A DNA stretch of 64,000 nucleotides from Thalassobacillus sp. CUG 92003 (GCF_013618635.1 NZ_JABLSJ010000001.1:434001-498000); one strand, 5' to 3'; counted from the first letter of the stretch, positions 1 through 9,367 are shown. A program made the numbers and translations. The notes: generated by a model from the sequence alone, not told the origin.

Positions 1-716
1 TATTAAACTCGACTGAAGTAGCAGAACGGGCAAAAGAACTGACCCGAGCGACTGATCTGCCTTTATTAGTCGATGTGGATACCGGATTCGGGGGCCCGCT
101 CAATGTTGCACGAACCGTTAAAGAAATGGTGGAAGCGAATGTAGCTGCTATTCAAATGGAAGACCAGCAACTCCCGAAAAAGTGCGGTCATTTGAATGGC
201 AAACAATTAATTTCCGAAGAAGATATGGTTCAAAAAATCGAAATGGTAAAAGAAATTGCGCCGAACCTTATAGTAGTGGCTAGAACGGATGCCCGGGGCG
301 TAGAAGGGATGGATGAAGCTGTTAAGCGTGCAAAGGCGTACGAGCAGGCTGGCGCTGATGCTGTTTTTCCCGAAGCTATTAGTAAAGCGTCTGAATTCAA
401 AACATTTGCAGACGAGCTGAACGTTCCGTTGCTTGCAAACATGACAGAGTTCGGCAAAACCCCTTATTACACAGCGGAAGAATTTGAAAATATGGGGTAC
501 GCGATGGTCATTTATCCGGTGACATCACTTCGACTGGCAGCAAAAGCTTACAAAGAAGCCTTCACAGAAATCTACCAGACCGGTACCCAAAAACACGTAT
601 TGGATCGCATGCAAACGCGGGAAGAGCTGTATGAAGCGATCCATTTAGAAGAGTATGAGAATCTTGATGATAAAATCTCCCGCACTATTTTGCCTGATAT
701 TGACGAAAGGGAGTGA
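1..716 (+). CDS. prpB: Methylisocitrate lyase, 5'-truncated by the window edge
   Basis: The reading frame is open from base 3 and its start lies outside the window. The visible part covers most of an isocitrate-lyase/PEP-mutase-fold enzyme that splits 2-methylisocitrate into pyruvate and succinate, the last step of the methylcitrate cycle for propionate. Seen are the metal-binding VDVDTGFGG segment near the left edge, the catalytic-cysteine motif KKCGH at about 180-194, and the ARTDAR segment. The stop codon lies beside the start of prpD, so the two are translationally linked. The family assignment is firm. B. subtilis has the same activities in mmgE and mmgF (yqiQ) but in the opposite order. 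Confidence 0.93.
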   Translation, partial: LNSTEVAERAKELTRATDLPLLVDVDTGFGGPLNVARTVKEMVEANVAAIQMEDQQLPKKCGHLNGKQLISEEDMVQKIEMVKEIAPNLIVVARTDARGVEGMDEAVKRAKAYEQAGADAVFPEAISKASEFKTFADELNVPLLANMTEFGKTPYYTAEEFENMGYAMVIYPVTSLRLAAKAYKEAFTEIYQTGTQKHVLDRMQTREELYEAIHLEEYENLDDKISRTILPDIDERE

Positions 717-721
717 CTGAG

Positions 722-2161
722 ATGGATCCAATTCAACACGAGACGTCTGTCGATCCGTTGCTAGAAGCGATCGCAGATTACGCTTTAACCCCTGGCATTG
801 GGGATGAAGAAGCATTAGAAACATCCCGCCATGTCGTGATGGACAGTCTAGGGTGTGCGATGTTAGCGCTGAACTTTCCCGAATGTACAAAATTGCTGGG
901 ACCGATTGTACCTGGTACACGAGTTGAAAATGGAAGTGTCGTTCCCGGAACGTCTTATCAATTAGACCCCGTCCAGGCGGCTTTTAACATTGGCACGATG
1001 GTTCGCTGGCTCGATTATAATGACTGCTGGCTAGCTCAGGAATGGGGCCACCCCTCAGATAACCTCGGGGGGATATTAGCGGTGGCCGATTATGTAAGTC
1101 GCCGCAATAAACAGGAGGGAAAACCCCCACTGTACATGAAGGACGTGCTAGAGGCAGCCATTAAAGCGCATGAAATTCAAGGCGTATTGGCCCTTGATAA
1201 CAGTCTGAATCGGGAAGGGCTCGATCATGTTTTGTTTGTCAAAGTGGCTACCACCGCGGTCGCAACGGCCATGCTAGGTGGAACGAAACAAGAAGTCATG
1301 AATGCCGTATCGAATGCCTGGATAGATAATTCGAGCCTGCGTACGTATCGCCATTTTCCGAACGCGGGTTCCCGGAAATCATGGGCAGCGGGGGATGCAA
1401 CGAGCCGAGGTGTATGGCTGGCGTTTGTCGCTTTAAAAGGGGAGATGGGCTATCCGACCGCATTGAGCGCGCCGCAATGGGGATTTGAGGATGTCTTATT
1501 TGGAGGCAAACAGCTTACGCTTAATCGTCCATTCAATGATTATGTCATGAAGCATGTGTTATTCAAATTATCATTCCCCGCTGAGTACCACGCCCAAACC
1601 GCCGCAGAATGTGCGATTGAACTGTCCGATAGCATTCAACATCGCTTTGCTGACATCGATCGCATTGTGATTCATACCCATGAATCAGCGGTACGAATCA
1701 TTGATAAAGAAGGACCATTGCAAAATCCAGCCGACCGTGATCATTGTTTGCAATATATTACCGCCATCGGGCTGATTTATGGAACGATTACGGCAGAACA
1801 TTACGAAGACACAGTTGCAGCCAATCCGCTTATTGACCAATTGCGTGATAAGATGGAAGTCATTGAAGATAAACAATATAGTGAAGAATATTTAGACCCG
1901 GAGAAACGCTCCATCGCAAATGCCATTCAAATCTATTTCAAAGATGGGAGCACTACCGATAAGCTGGAGAAAAGATATCCTGTTGGGCATCGGTTCCGAC
2001 GAGAAGAAGGCCTGCCGTTGTTATATAAAAAATTCAACGATAATATTGCCACTCAGTTGTCGAGAAAGAAGCAAGCCATTATTCAAGAAAGGTTCTCGAC
2101 GCGTGAACACTTGCAGGCTATCTCTGTTGATGCGTTCATGAATGATTGGAGCCTGACTTGA
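722..2161 (+). CDS. prpD: 2-methylcitrate dehydratase (MmgE/PrpD family)
   Basis: A 479-residue MmgE/PrpD protein that dehydrates 2-methylcitrate to 2-methylaconitate in the cytoplasm. It follows prpB in one operon. I chose the ATG at 722 because AAAGGAG at 706-712 is well spaced from it. A GTG at 713, overlapping the prpB stop, is the alternative and adds three residues. The family's glycine-rich N-terminal part and the [12 protein letters not shown]-type segment in the middle are present, and the length is normal. A methylcitrate synthase gene is expected upstream, outside the window. No ordinary terminator follows; the palindromic repeat R1 begins 57 bases after the stop and could fold as one. 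Confidence 0.92.
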   Translation: MDPIQHETSVDPLLEAIADYALTPGIGDEEALETSRHVVMDSLGCAMLALNFPECTKLLGPIVPGTRVENGSVVPGTSYQLDPVQAAFNIGTMVRWLDYNDCWLAQEWGHPSDNLGGILAVADYVSRRNKQEGKPPLYMKDVLEAAIKAHEIQGVLALDNSLNREGLDHVLFVKVATTAVATAMLGGTKQEVMNAVSNAWIDNSSLRTYRHFPNAGSRKSWAAGDATSRGVWLAFVALKGEMGYPTALSAPQWGFEDVLFGGKQLTLNRPFNDYVMKHVLFKLSFPAEYHAQTAAECAIELSDSIQHRFADIDRIVIHTHESAVRIIDKEGPLQNPADRDHCLQYITAIGLIYGTITAEHYEDTVAANPLIDQLRDKMEVIEDKQYSEEYLDPEKRSIANAIQIYFKDGSTTDKLEKRYPVGHRFRREEGLPLLYKKFNDNIATQLSRKKQAIIQERFSTREHLQAISVDAFMNDWSLT

Positions 2162-2217
2162 TAGATACCCAGGCCGTAGATTGCTAGCTAAATACGGTTC
2201 GTTACTGAGTAAGGGAT

Positions 2218-2344
2218 AGGGGGGGCTTTGAAACAACTCGCTTTCCTGCGGGGAACCGGTGAGCTTCCTCGGGCGCTTCACGCCCTGTGGGATCTCACCG
2301 TGCTCCTTTTCCCGCGGGAGTCTCGTCGTTTCAAAGCCCCCCCT
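2218..2344. repeat. R1 palindromic repeat, copy 1 (intact)
   Basis: A 127-base element bounded by a perfect 17-base inverted repeat (2218-2234 against 2328-2344; 7 G, then CTTTGAAAC). Internally it has the R1 signature: CTCGCTTTCCTGCGGGGAACC, then a CCTCGG...CGCTT...CCCTGTGGG core, then CCCGCGGGAGTCTCG. It carries no reading frame and could fold into a long cruciform or terminator-like hairpin behind prpD. Function unknown. Confidence 0.85.
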
Positions 2345-2499
2345 TTCTATATAGAAGTGAACGAACCCTCGACAAAAAGCTTTGCCTGGCAAATACTATA
2401 GAATAACTCGTTAGTCCCGCACGATTTTTTAGTTTGTTTGCTCATGTGAAGCAAAGCTTATTTATATTCCTCATAATCCTAATATTTGAATAAGGCTTC

Positions 2500-2598
2500 A
2501 TGATCGGCGGCTCGGTGACTTCCCTCACTTCTGTACGAGGAGTCAACATCACGTAAATAGTTCAGTAATCCTCTTCAGCTCACTCCTGCCTATATGCT
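2500..2598 (+). repeat. R2 repeat, degraded copy
   Basis: This stretch matches the middle of R2 as seen at 43447-43594 and 46249-46402: GACTTCCCTC.CTTCTGTACGA, then AGTCAACATC, then a diverged CTCTTCAGCTCA. It is decayed and lacks both ends, so it looks like an old copy. Confidence 0.6.
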
Positions 2599-2728
2599 AT
2601 TAATCAGGGTCCATTTGAGTCACGTCTTACTGTGGGACGCTTTTCTCTTGCGTGACGTTCTATTGTAACATTCATTTCAACTCTACCCACCTTCTAATAT
2701 AGAAGGGTCCTTCCACCAAATTTAAGGA

Positions 2729-3057
2729 GGGTTGGCTGGAAAATGGCGAGACTCCCACCTGAAAGCGGAGGCGTCTTGATCAGCGGCATATGGACTGGAC
2801 TGAGCTGGAGGAGATAAAGGAAACACGAAGAACGACGTGATTCGATGTTGACTTATCGTACAGAAGCGAGGGAAGTCTCACTAGCCGCTAGACGCCGGAG
2901 CTGGATAGTACAAATACGGCAGGTCAACTCTCTAAGGAGGAGTATATTTCCAGTTAATTAGCGGGAAAAGGAGCACGGCGAGATCCCACAGGGAGCGTAG
3001 CGAGCGAGGAAGCTCGCCGGTTCCCCGCAGGAAAGCGAGTTATTTTCCAGCCAACCC
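2729..3057. repeat. R1 palindromic repeat, copy 2, interrupted by R2
   Basis: The outer arms GGGTTGGCTGGAAAAT (2729-2744) and ATTTTCCAGCCAACCC (3042-3057) are exact inverted repeats. R1 sequence runs to GAGACTCCC at about 2755 and resumes with GCGGGAAAAGGAGCACGG at 2961. Between them lie an R2 copy (about 2757-2908) and some 50 extra bases (2909-2960). Intact R1 copies have CCCGCGGG at this point, so R2 sits at the middle of that octamer. Confidence 0.8.
2757..2908 (-). repeat. R2 repeat nested inside R1
   Basis: Reverse complement of the R2 sequence at 46249-46402, from CTGAAAGCGGAGGCGTCTTG to CCGGAGCTGGATAG. There is no open frame and no transposase. The left junction (CTCCCACCTGAAAG) is identical to that of the nested copy in R1 at 46151-46430. 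Confidence 0.8.
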
Positions 3058-3163
3058 AAACGCTAATAACATAAAGGACCCAACCTAACTCCCAATAAAC
3101 GGGACAATGCGAATTCAACAAACACAAATAGTAAAAAAATTTAAATAAATAATCGAATTAGGG

Positions 3164-3193
3164 TTGATTAAGCGTTTTCACATCGTTTATAAT
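3164..3193 (+). promoter_or_regulatory. Sigma-A-type promoter of the LacI-family regulator gene
   Basis: TTGATT at 3164-3169 and TATAAT at 3188-3193 are separated by 18 bases. Two operator-like sequences follow immediately at 3199-3228, so the repressor would sit at or just after the transcription start, which suggests autoregulation. Confidence 0.65.
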
Positions 3194-3198
3194 TCATC

Positions 3199-3228
3199 TA
3201 AATCGTTTTAGTAAAACGTTTTAGTAAT
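3199..3228. promoter_or_regulatory. Tandem operator-like sites for the LacI-family regulator
   Basis: CTAAATCGTTTTAGTA at about 3199-3214 and GTAAAACGTTTTAGTA at about 3212-3227 are two overlapping versions of the perfect palindrome ACTAAAACGTTTTAGT found upstream of dctP at 5436-5451. A central CG in an AT-rich palindrome is typical of LacI/CcpA-family operators. Confidence 0.7.
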
Positions 3229-3250
3229 AAGCGATCAGTGAGGAATGCTT

Positions 3251-4267
3251 ATGACAAACAAAAAAATAACCATCAGGGAAGTCGCCACACAAGCCGGTGT
3301 CTCCATCAGCACCGTATCTCAGTACATGAATAAGCGATTTGATTATATGGGCACTGAGACACGAAAACGAATCGAATCAGCCATTCGCGAACTGGATTAC
3401 CAGCCTAACGTGGTTGCCAGAAGCTTGAAGGTCAAAAACACACGGACAATCGGCATTGTGGTAGCAAATATTTTGCACAACTTTTCTACTGAAGTGATTC
3501 GAGCAATTGAAGATGAGTGCCATAATCAGGGGTTTTCGACGATCATTTGCAACGCCGACGATGAGCCAGAAAAGGAACGAAAATACTTAAATACACTCTT
3601 ATCCAAACAGGTGGACGGACTGATTCTATTCCCCACCGGCGGCAACATAGAAATCCATCAAAAGCTGGCAGATGAATCGTTTCCCATGGTGTTTATCGAC
3701 CGAATCATTAAAGAAATGACTGTCGATAGTGTGCTGCTTGATAATCACAGGGCGATTGATGTAGCTGTCGAACACCTGATTGAAAACGGTTACGAGCGAA
3801 TTGCCATCCTGACATCCTCACTTCTGCAAAATGTCACCCCAAGAATCGAGCGTATTGAAGGCTTTCAAATGGCCATGAAGAATCGTGGACTCCCGATGCA
3901 TCCTGAATATGTCAAAGGGATGGAGATAAAAGACTTGAACAGAGGGTTGAAGCGATTGTACAGCCTGAAGCAGCCTCCAGATGCATTCATTGCAGGTAAT
4001 GACCTTACCCTTATGGAAATATTGAAGTTTGCATCGGAGGAAGGCAAACAAATCGGTAGGGAAATGGGACTCGTCACAATCGATGAAGTGGATTTCGCGA
4101 AAGTGTATGCACCTCCTTTATCGACGATAGCTCAGCCGACGTTCGAAATGGGAAGACAAGCAGCCTCTCTTTTATTAAATAAAGTAAGAGGGGACGTGGC
4201 TGAGCCACCTCGTATTCACCGTTACGCACCGCAATTGAATGCGAGAGCTTCAAGCCGCAAACATTAA
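3251..4267 (+). CDS. LacI-family transcriptional regulator of the sugar-acid operon
   Basis: A 338-residue LacI/GalR repressor. The N-terminal helix-turn-helix (IREVATQAGVSISTVSQYMN) and hinge region (about residues 1-60) precede a periplasmic-binding-protein-like effector domain starting at TIGIVVANI. The start is set at the ATG at 3251 because AGTGAGG at 3237-3243 is seven bases away; an in-frame ATG at 3245 is too close. Palindromic operators before its own gene and before dctP imply that it represses itself and the transporter/catabolic genes. The effector is probably an intermediate such as 2-keto-3-deoxygluconate (compare KdgR, ExuR), but that is inference. A perfect 9-base stem-loop follows at 4291-4320. 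Confidence 0.9.
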   Translation: MTNKKITIREVATQAGVSISTVSQYMNKRFDYMGTETRKRIESAIRELDYQPNVVARSLKVKNTRTIGIVVANILHNFSTEVIRAIEDECHNQGFSTIICNADDEPEKERKYLNTLLSKQVDGLILFPTGGNIEIHQKLADESFPMVFIDRIIKEMTVDSVLLDNHRAIDVAVEHLIENGYERIAILTSSLLQNVTPRIERIEGFQMAMKNRGLPMHPEYVKGMEIKDLNRGLKRLYSLKQPPDAFIAGNDLTLMEILKFASEEGKQIGREMGLVTIDEVDFAKVYAPPLSTIAQPTFEMGRQAASLLLNKVRGDVAEPPRIHRYAPQLNARASSRKH

Positions 4268-4290
4268 CGAATCTACCACACCGCACCCGG

Positions 4291-4320
4291 TTGATAGCGT
4301 TTATTTGTAATCGCTATCAA
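4291..4320 (+). terminator. Stem-loop after the LacI-type regulator gene
   Basis: TTGATAGCG (4291-4299) and CGCTATCAA (4312-4320) form a perfect 9-base stem with a 12-base loop. No U-run follows, so it may be a weak terminator or an mRNA-processing hairpin between the regulator and the downstream dehydrogenase gene. Confidence 0.45.
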
Positions 4321-4404
4321 GCAATCTGGATTAGCTTTCTTTATTCGGAGGAGACGGGCAAGGGATAAGCATTCATGTAGGTGCTTGAAAGGAGGGGAAA
4401 CGCC

Positions 4405-5415
4405 ATGGCTACAGTAAATGCTTCCCATGTAGAGTTGAAAGAGTTGGTCATGAAAAAATTGAAAGGGGCTGATATGAAGGAACATGAAGCTGATATAGTA
4501 GCTGACGTCCTCATACATGCTGATTTACGCGGTGTCCATTCCCATGGGGTGATGCGGACAGAACATTACGTTAAACGTCTTACGGAAGGCGGGCTTAAGA
4601 CAGCCCCTGAATTCAAGGTACAGCATAAAGGTAAAGCGGCGGCTCTGTTCGATGGAGATCATGGCTTAGGGCATGTGATTATGAAGGAAGCGATGGATGA
4701 AGGCATTCAACTCGCTCAACAGCAAGGGATTGGAGCTGTAGGCGTCATTAATAGCAGCCATTGCGGCGCATTATCCTATTTTGCCGAGCAAGCTGCTGAG
4801 CAAGACGTAATCAGCATGATCGTTACCCAAACGGATTCAGCCGTAGCACCCTTTGGAGGTGCAGAGGCGTATTTTGGAACCAATCCTGTCGCATACGGGT
4901 TTCCTGCCGGCAAGCATGCTCCAATCATTTTAGATATGGCGACGAGTAATGTGGCGCTTGGAAAAATCCTTCATGCCAGGGAAAAGGGAGAATCGATTCC
5001 TGATAACTGGGGAGTAGATGAGAACGGGCAGGCGGTAACAAACCCGGAATTCGTTAAAAGCCTCCTGCCTGTAGGAGGACCAAAAGGATACGGGTTATCG
5101 ATGATGGTCGATATTTTATCAGGCGTGTTGACAGGTTCATCGTTTGGACCGTCGATTACGAAAATGTACGATGATTACCAATCCTATCGCCGGCTTGGAC
5201 ATATGATCATAACGCTTGATGCCGGGTTATTCACGGAAAAAGAAGCGTTCTTGAGCAGCATTGATGACATGATTGATGAGCTTCATCGCGTTCAGCCAGC
5301 TCCAGGTTTTAAACAAGTGCTCCTGCCTGGGGAACCCGAGCAAATGAAATACGCGAGCAGTTTAAGTAACGGAGTCGATGTACCTAAGCGTGTGTATGAT
5401 TATTTAGTTTCATAA
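4405..5415 (+). CDS. Malate/L-lactate dehydrogenase-family oxidoreductase (YjmC-like)
   Basis: A 336-residue member of the NAD(P)-dependent type-2 malate/L-lactate/ureidoglycolate dehydrogenase family. Recognisable are RGVHSHGVMR near residue 50, the INSSHCGALSYF active-site segment with its histidine, FGTNPVAYG, and GGPKGYGLSMMVD. The ATG at 4405 follows AAAGGAGGGG at 4388-4397. In the B. subtilis hexuronate cluster yjmC is followed by yjmD, uxuA and yjmF, the same set as here. The substrate is not known; a 2-hydroxy acid derived from a sugar acid is a reasonable guess. The TRAP genes start 59 bases downstream behind an operator. Confidence 0.85.
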   Translation: MATVNASHVELKELVMKKLKGADMKEHEADIVADVLIHADLRGVHSHGVMRTEHYVKRLTEGGLKTAPEFKVQHKGKAAALFDGDHGLGHVIMKEAMDEGIQLAQQQGIGAVGVINSSHCGALSYFAEQAAEQDVISMIVTQTDSAVAPFGGAEAYFGTNPVAYGFPAGKHAPIILDMATSNVALGKILHAREKGESIPDNWGVDENGQAVTNPEFVKSLLPVGGPKGYGLSMMVDILSGVLTGSSFGPSITKMYDDYQSYRRLGHMIITLDAGLFTEKEAFLSSIDDMIDELHRVQPAPGFKQVLLPGEPEQMKYASSLSNGVDVPKRVYDYLVS

Positions 5416-5435
5416 TTCTTATTTTTTTATCGGTA

Positions 5436-5451
5436 ACTAAAACGTTTTAGT
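5436..5451. promoter_or_regulatory. Perfect 16-base palindromic operator upstream of dctP
   Basis: ACTAAAACGTTTTAGT is its own reverse complement and matches the tandem sites before the LacI-type gene at 3199-3228. It lies 24 bases upstream of the dctP start, where a bound repressor would block transcription into the TRAP operon. Confidence 0.75.
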
Positions 5452-5474
5452 CAAAAAGACGGAGGGGGAAAAGC

Positions 5475-6494
5475 ATGAAAAAACTATTTGGAATAATGTT
5501 TGCAGTTCTCGTATTGGTGATGGTTAGTGCATGTGGCAGTGATGAAAGTTCTGGGGGAGATTCTGGAGGTTCTGATAGCGGCGAAACAGTCACGTGGAAG
5601 CTGGGTCACCTTTCCAATGAGGACCATATGTGGCACAAAACGGCTGAGAAATTCGCCGAGTTGGCTAACGAAAAAACGGACGGAAAACTTGAAGTGGAAA
5701 TCTATCCGAACGAAGAGCTCGGTGGTGAAACAGAAGTCTTGAATGGAATTGATGCTGGTACAGTAGACATGACCATTTCGGGTGAAACAATGGCAAACTG
5801 GGCACCGAAAGCCGCTTTGATGGCAGCTCCATATGCTTTTGAAGGTGAAGAACACATGAAGAAAGTCGTTGAAGGAGACATTGGAACTGAAATTGAAGAA
5901 TCTATCAAAGAAAACGTAGGCGTAACGCCCCTTTATTACCATATGCGTGCACCTCGGAACTTGACTTCCAATGAACCGATCAATAGCCCGGAAGATTTGA
6001 ATGGATTCAAGATGCGCGTCCCTAACGTTCCATTGTTCATGGACTCTTGGGAAGCAGCAGGAGCAAGCCCGCAGGTGATGGACTTCAGTGAAGTATTTAC
6101 CGCTCTCCAGCAAGGCGTTATCAATGGTCAAGAAAACCCGGTCGATTTGATCCATAGCGCAGGATTCAGTGAAGTACAACAGTATGTCAATGAAACAGAG
6201 CATGTGTATTCCTGGATTTATGTTGTAGTAGGGAATGACCAACTCAATTCCTTGAGCGAAGAAAATCAAGAGGCTGTGAAAGAAGCAGCTGCTGAAGCGC
6301 AAAAGTTTGGTCAGGACCTCTATGATGAAGAAATCAGCAACTATACAGAGATGTTGAAAGAAGAGGGCATGGAATTCAACAGCGACGTCGATAAAGAAGC
6401 GTTCGCTGAAGCGATGAAACCTGCCATTGAAGAAAGCTTGAATGAAGAGCAGCTGGATCTCTATCAACGTATTCTGGATGCTGCCGAAGAATAA
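5475..6494 (+). CDS. dctP: TRAP transporter substrate-binding lipoprotein (DctP family)
   Basis: A 339-residue extracytoplasmic solute receptor. The N-terminus has a basic start, a hydrophobic stretch and the lipobox VSAC, so it is likely lipid-anchored at about residue 20, followed by a Ser/Gly/Asp linker. The DctP fold is indicated by GHLSNEDHMWHKTAEKF, MRAPRNLTSNEPIN and GVINGQENPVD; the Arg in the second segment is the usual carboxylate-binding residue. With the small and large membrane subunits downstream it forms a sodium-driven TRAP carrier, most likely for a sugar acid given the catabolic genes. A stem-loop behind the gene may raise its mRNA level over that of the membrane subunits. 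Confidence 0.92.
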   Translation: MKKLFGIMFAVLVLVMVSACGSDESSGGDSGGSDSGETVTWKLGHLSNEDHMWHKTAEKFAELANEKTDGKLEVEIYPNEELGGETEVLNGIDAGTVDMTISGETMANWAPKAALMAAPYAFEGEEHMKKVVEGDIGTEIEESIKENVGVTPLYYHMRAPRNLTSNEPINSPEDLNGFKMRVPNVPLFMDSWEAAGASPQVMDFSEVFTALQQGVINGQENPVDLIHSAGFSEVQQYVNETEHVYSWIYVVVGNDQLNSLSEENQEAVKEAAAEAQKFGQDLYDEEISNYTEMLKEEGMEFNSDVDKEAFAEAMKPAIEESLNEEQLDLYQRILDAAEE

Positions 6495-6503
6495 TAAACC
6501 ATA

Positions 6504-6531
6504 GGTTCAGAGAGGCTCTCCTCTCTGAACC
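6504..6531 (+). terminator. Intra-operon stem-loop between dctP and dctQ
   Basis: GGTTCAGAGAG and CTCTCTGAACC form an 11-base perfect stem around a short loop. No run of U follows, so it is better read as a 3'-end-stabilising or partial-termination hairpin that lets the binding protein be made in excess over dctQ and dctM. Confidence 0.6.
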
Positions 6532-6571
6532 ATTATGTTAATCATGCATGTATGTAAGGGAGAGGGAATCT

Positions 6572-7054
6572 ATGAAACTCGTAACAATCATGAGCAGGAT
6601 ACTCGCAATCCTCACCGTTCTTTCTTTTGCAGCATTAGTAATCGTCGTATCAATCCAAATTGCCGGAAGATACACGTCCTTGTCTTTTGTGTGGACAGAA
6701 GAGCTCTCACGCTTTTTGTTTATTTTCTCGATTGCTTTTGCAGCACCATTAGCTATGGAACGATTTGAATTCGTACGGATTGAATTTTTAGTAAATGCTT
6801 TGCCGGAAAGCGCTCAAAAATTTTATGATGCTGCCATCTATTTAGGGCTGGGAGTATTTTCAGGTGCGATGGTATATTACGCTTATGAATTTTCTCTCGT
6901 TGGTCAAATGCAGACCTCAGCGACATTAGCGGTATCCATGAAGCATGTTTATATGAGCATGGTGATCATTCTGTCATTTTTAGCCCTGTATAGTTTGATC
7001 AATGTGTATGCCATTTTAGCTGGCAAAGTTACGAAAGCGGGTGAAGAGTCATAA
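6572..7054 (+). CDS. dctQ: TRAP transporter small membrane subunit (DctQ family)
   Basis: A 160-residue protein with four hydrophobic segments. It carries the family pattern QIAGRYTSLSFVWTEELSRF between the first two segments and an ERFEFVRIEF motif on the cytoplasmic side. It pairs with the large subunit DctM. The ATG at 6572 is preferred because GGGAGAGGG ends five bases before it; an earlier ATG at 6548 has no such site. Its stop overlaps the dctM start by one base. Confidence 0.9.
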   Translation: MKLVTIMSRILAILTVLSFAALVIVVSIQIAGRYTSLSFVWTEELSRFLFIFSIAFAAPLAMERFEFVRIEFLVNALPESAQKFYDAAIYLGLGVFSGAMVYYAYEFSLVGQMQTSATLAVSMKHVYMSMVIILSFLALYSLINVYAILAGKVTKAGEES

Positions 7055-8325
7055 TGGCTTTAATGCTATTTCTATCATTTATCGTCCTTATTTTTCTAGG
7101 CGTTCCAATTGCATTCAGTTTAGGGTTGTCTTCGCTCTTTTACTTACTTATGAATGACATTCCATTAAATATTCTTCCACAGAAAATGTTTGAAGGCATC
7201 AATTCCTTCGTACTTTTGTGTATTCCGGGGTTCATTTTAGCCGGTAATCTGATGAACGCAGGAGGAATAACGGAACGCATCATTGCATTTACTAAAAATT
7301 TAATCGGTCATATCCGCGGTGGACTCGGGTTGGCGAATGTTGGTTCTTCCATGGGTTTTGCCGGCATTACCGGAACTGCTTTGGCTGATGCAGCCAGTAT
7401 TGGTTCGGTCATGATCCCGTCGATGAAAAAAGACGGTTATGATGCTTCGTTCTCCGTAGCCGTAACGTCGTCTTCCTCGACCATTGGCCCGATTATCCCG
7501 CCTTCTCTGCCGATGATTATCGTAGGGACGTTGGCGACAGTATCAATCGGTGATCTGTTTCTTGCGGGAACCATTCCAGGGTTGATGCTCGGGGTTGGTT
7601 TAATGATCGTCACCTACGTCATTTCACGCAAACGGAAATACCCTAAAGGCGAACGCCAGTCACTTAAAGTCATCGGCAAATCATTCTTTGGCGCGTTTTG
7701 GGCCCTTATGATGACTGTCGTTATATTGGTCGGGATTTTAAGCGGTTGGTTCACCCCAACTGAAGCCTCCATTGTAGCTGTCATTTACGCGCTGATCGTG
7801 GGCTTGCTTATTTATCGCGATTTAAAAATAAAAGACATTCCGAGAATCATGCTGGATTCGATGATCGGCACTGCAAGTATTATGATGCTGGTCGGTTTTG
7901 CTAACTTGTTCGGCTGGATTCTTGTAAGTGAACAGATTCCGCAGTTGATTGCCGATGGAATCCTCTCCATTTCGGGGAATAAAATCATTGTCATTCTGCT
8001 GTTAAATCTACTGTTATTGTTTGTCGGGACCTTTATGGAGACGATTGCCGCCCTCCTTATTCTGTTTCCGGTTTTACTTCCGATTGCAACTGAAATCGGA
8101 ATGGATCCGGTGCACTTCGGTGTTCTGATGGTATTGAACCTGATGATCGGTTTATCGACACCTCCGGTTGGAGTCTGTTTATTTGTTACCTCAAGCATCG
8201 GAAAAGTTCCGATCGGGCGCGCTTCAGTGGCTCTCTTGCCGTTTATTGGGGTCAGTCTGCTCGTATTGTTGCTCGTCAGCTTTATTCCAGAGATCACAAT
8301 GTTTTTACCTAATTTAATTGAGTAA
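7054..8325 (+). CDS. dctM: TRAP transporter large permease subunit (DctM family)
   Basis: A 423-residue integral membrane protein of the ion transporter superfamily, with about 12 transmembrane segments. Conserved DctM signatures are seen: the IPGFILAGNLM segment, GGLGLANV, SSSSTIGPIIPPSLPMI, and the C-terminal NLMIGLSTPPVGVCLF. It carries the sodium-coupled solute pathway. Translation is coupled to dctQ through TAATG. The enzyme genes follow directly. Confidence 0.93.
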   Translation: MALMLFLSFIVLIFLGVPIAFSLGLSSLFYLLMNDIPLNILPQKMFEGINSFVLLCIPGFILAGNLMNAGGITERIIAFTKNLIGHIRGGLGLANVGSSMGFAGITGTALADAASIGSVMIPSMKKDGYDASFSVAVTSSSSTIGPIIPPSLPMIIVGTLATVSIGDLFLAGTIPGLMLGVGLMIVTYVISRKRKYPKGERQSLKVIGKSFFGAFWALMMTVVILVGILSGWFTPTEASIVAVIYALIVGLLIYRDLKIKDIPRIMLDSMIGTASIMMLVGFANLFGWILVSEQIPQLIADGILSISGNKIIVILLLNLLLLFVGTFMETIAALLILFPVLLPIATEIGMDPVHFGVLMVLNLMIGLSTPPVGVCLFVTSSIGKVPIGRASVALLPFIGVSLLVLLLVSFIPEITMFLPNLIE

Positions 8326-8338
8326 GGAGACGTTACAG

Positions 8339-9355
8339 ATGAAAGCAATTCGCGTTGAAAAGCCGCACCAGCTTCGGTTGGATGACGTTCAGGAGCCATC
8401 GCTCCAATCAGCAGAAGACGTTAAAATATCTGTGAAACGTATGGGAATTTGCGGATCTGATATGCACATCTATCATGGCGAAAACCCCTTTGCCACGTAT
8501 CCAAGAATCATCGGGCATGAAATCGCTGGCGAAATCACTGAAATCGGAGCAGATGTTACGGGTCTGAAACCAGGTGATCCCGTTGTTCTCGAGCCGATGG
8601 TAGCATGCGGAACGTGCTATGCTTGTCGTCAAAATCGGCCGAACGTATGCGAAGCGATTGAAGTTTACGGTGTTCACCGCGAAGGAGGCGGACAAGAGGT
8701 CATCACAGCAAACGCGACTCATGTGCATAAGATGGATGCTACCTTAAGCTGGTCTGAGATGGCCTTGGCTGAACCGTTTACAATCGGAGCGCAAGCTATG
8801 TACCGCGGTGATGTTCAGGAAGGCGATGTCGTTTATATAATCGGGGCTGGACCGATCGGGTTATGCTGCTTGAAAATGGCCAAACGTAAAGGTGCTCGCG
8901 TTTTGATTTCAGATTTTAACGAAGAGCGTCTTGCCTTCGCAAAAGAGTGGGGAGCCGATGTGGTCATGAACCCAGCTTCGGGCGATGTAAACACACGCGT
9001 ATCCTCCGAAACGGATGGGATGGGGGCTAACGTGGTCGTTGATGCTGTTGGACTGACGGTTACATTTGAACAAGCGGTCGATGTCGCATCACCAGCAGGG
9101 CGGGTCGTGTTGCTTGGCTTTAATAGTGAACCGAGTAAGATTACGCAAGTTCCGATTACGAAGAAAGAAGTCTCCATTCATGGTTCCAGGCTGCAAACGC
9201 ATCGTTTTCCAGAAGTCGTGGATGCATTCGGATCACCTGAGTTCTCTCTTGGAGATCTCGTGTCTCATGAGTTTTCAATCGATGACGTCCATGAAGCGTT
9301 TCAGCTTATGGAAGAGGCACCTGAAGGCGTCAGGAAAGTCATGATCAAATTATAA
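8339..9355 (+). CDS. Zinc-dependent alcohol dehydrogenase-family enzyme (YjmD-like, candidate L-gulonate 5-dehydrogenase)
   Basis: A 338-residue medium-chain dehydrogenase. Catalytic zinc ligands lie in GICGSD and GHEIAGEI. The structural zinc cluster is CGTCYACRQNRPNVC. The Rossmann motif is GAGPIGL at about residue 170. Start ATG 8339 follows TAAGGAG. It is the counterpart of B. subtilis YjmD in the hexuronate cluster. Relatives oxidise L-gulonate to D-fructuronate (YjjN type), which would feed the next two enzymes; that substrate is inference. A TTG start at 8318 in the dctM end is less likely. Confidence 0.85.
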   Translation: MKAIRVEKPHQLRLDDVQEPSLQSAEDVKISVKRMGICGSDMHIYHGENPFATYPRIIGHEIAGEITEIGADVTGLKPGDPVVLEPMVACGTCYACRQNRPNVCEAIEVYGVHREGGGQEVITANATHVHKMDATLSWSEMALAEPFTIGAQAMYRGDVQEGDVVYIIGAGPIGLCCLKMAKRKGARVLISDFNEERLAFAKEWGADVVMNPASGDVNTRVSSETDGMGANVVVDAVGLTVTFEQAVDVASPAGRVVLLGFNSEPSKITQVPITKKEVSIHGSRLQTHRFPEVVDAFGSPEFSLGDLVSHEFSIDDVHEAFQLMEEAPEGVRKVMIKL

Positions 9356-9367
9356 GGAGGTTTTAAG

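Larger units (their letters stand above)
2162..3163. other. Gene-free repeat zone between prpD and the LacI-type regulator
   Basis: About 1 kb with no credible coding sequence. It holds an intact R1 palindrome (2218-2344), a degraded R2 copy (about 2500-2598) and a second R1 interrupted by R2 (2729-3057), each listed separately. The rest is AT-rich DNA. Small open frames here are made of repeat sequence, lack ribosome binding sites and were not called. Confidence 0.7.

Noticed and set aside
2021-2392. Minus-strand frame of 123 codons crossing the prpD end and R1
   Set aside because: Composed of prpD antisense and repeat sequence; no ribosome site.
2218-3057. R1 as an insertion sequence with terminal inverted repeats
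   Set aside because: No transposase frame, no target duplication seen, and arms differ between copies; a structured repeat is the better description.
5484-6467. Long open frame on the minus strand across dctP (327 codons)
   Set aside because: It is antisense to a clear DctP protein, has no ribosome site and an unnatural Phe/His-rich composition; a shadow of dctP codon usage.
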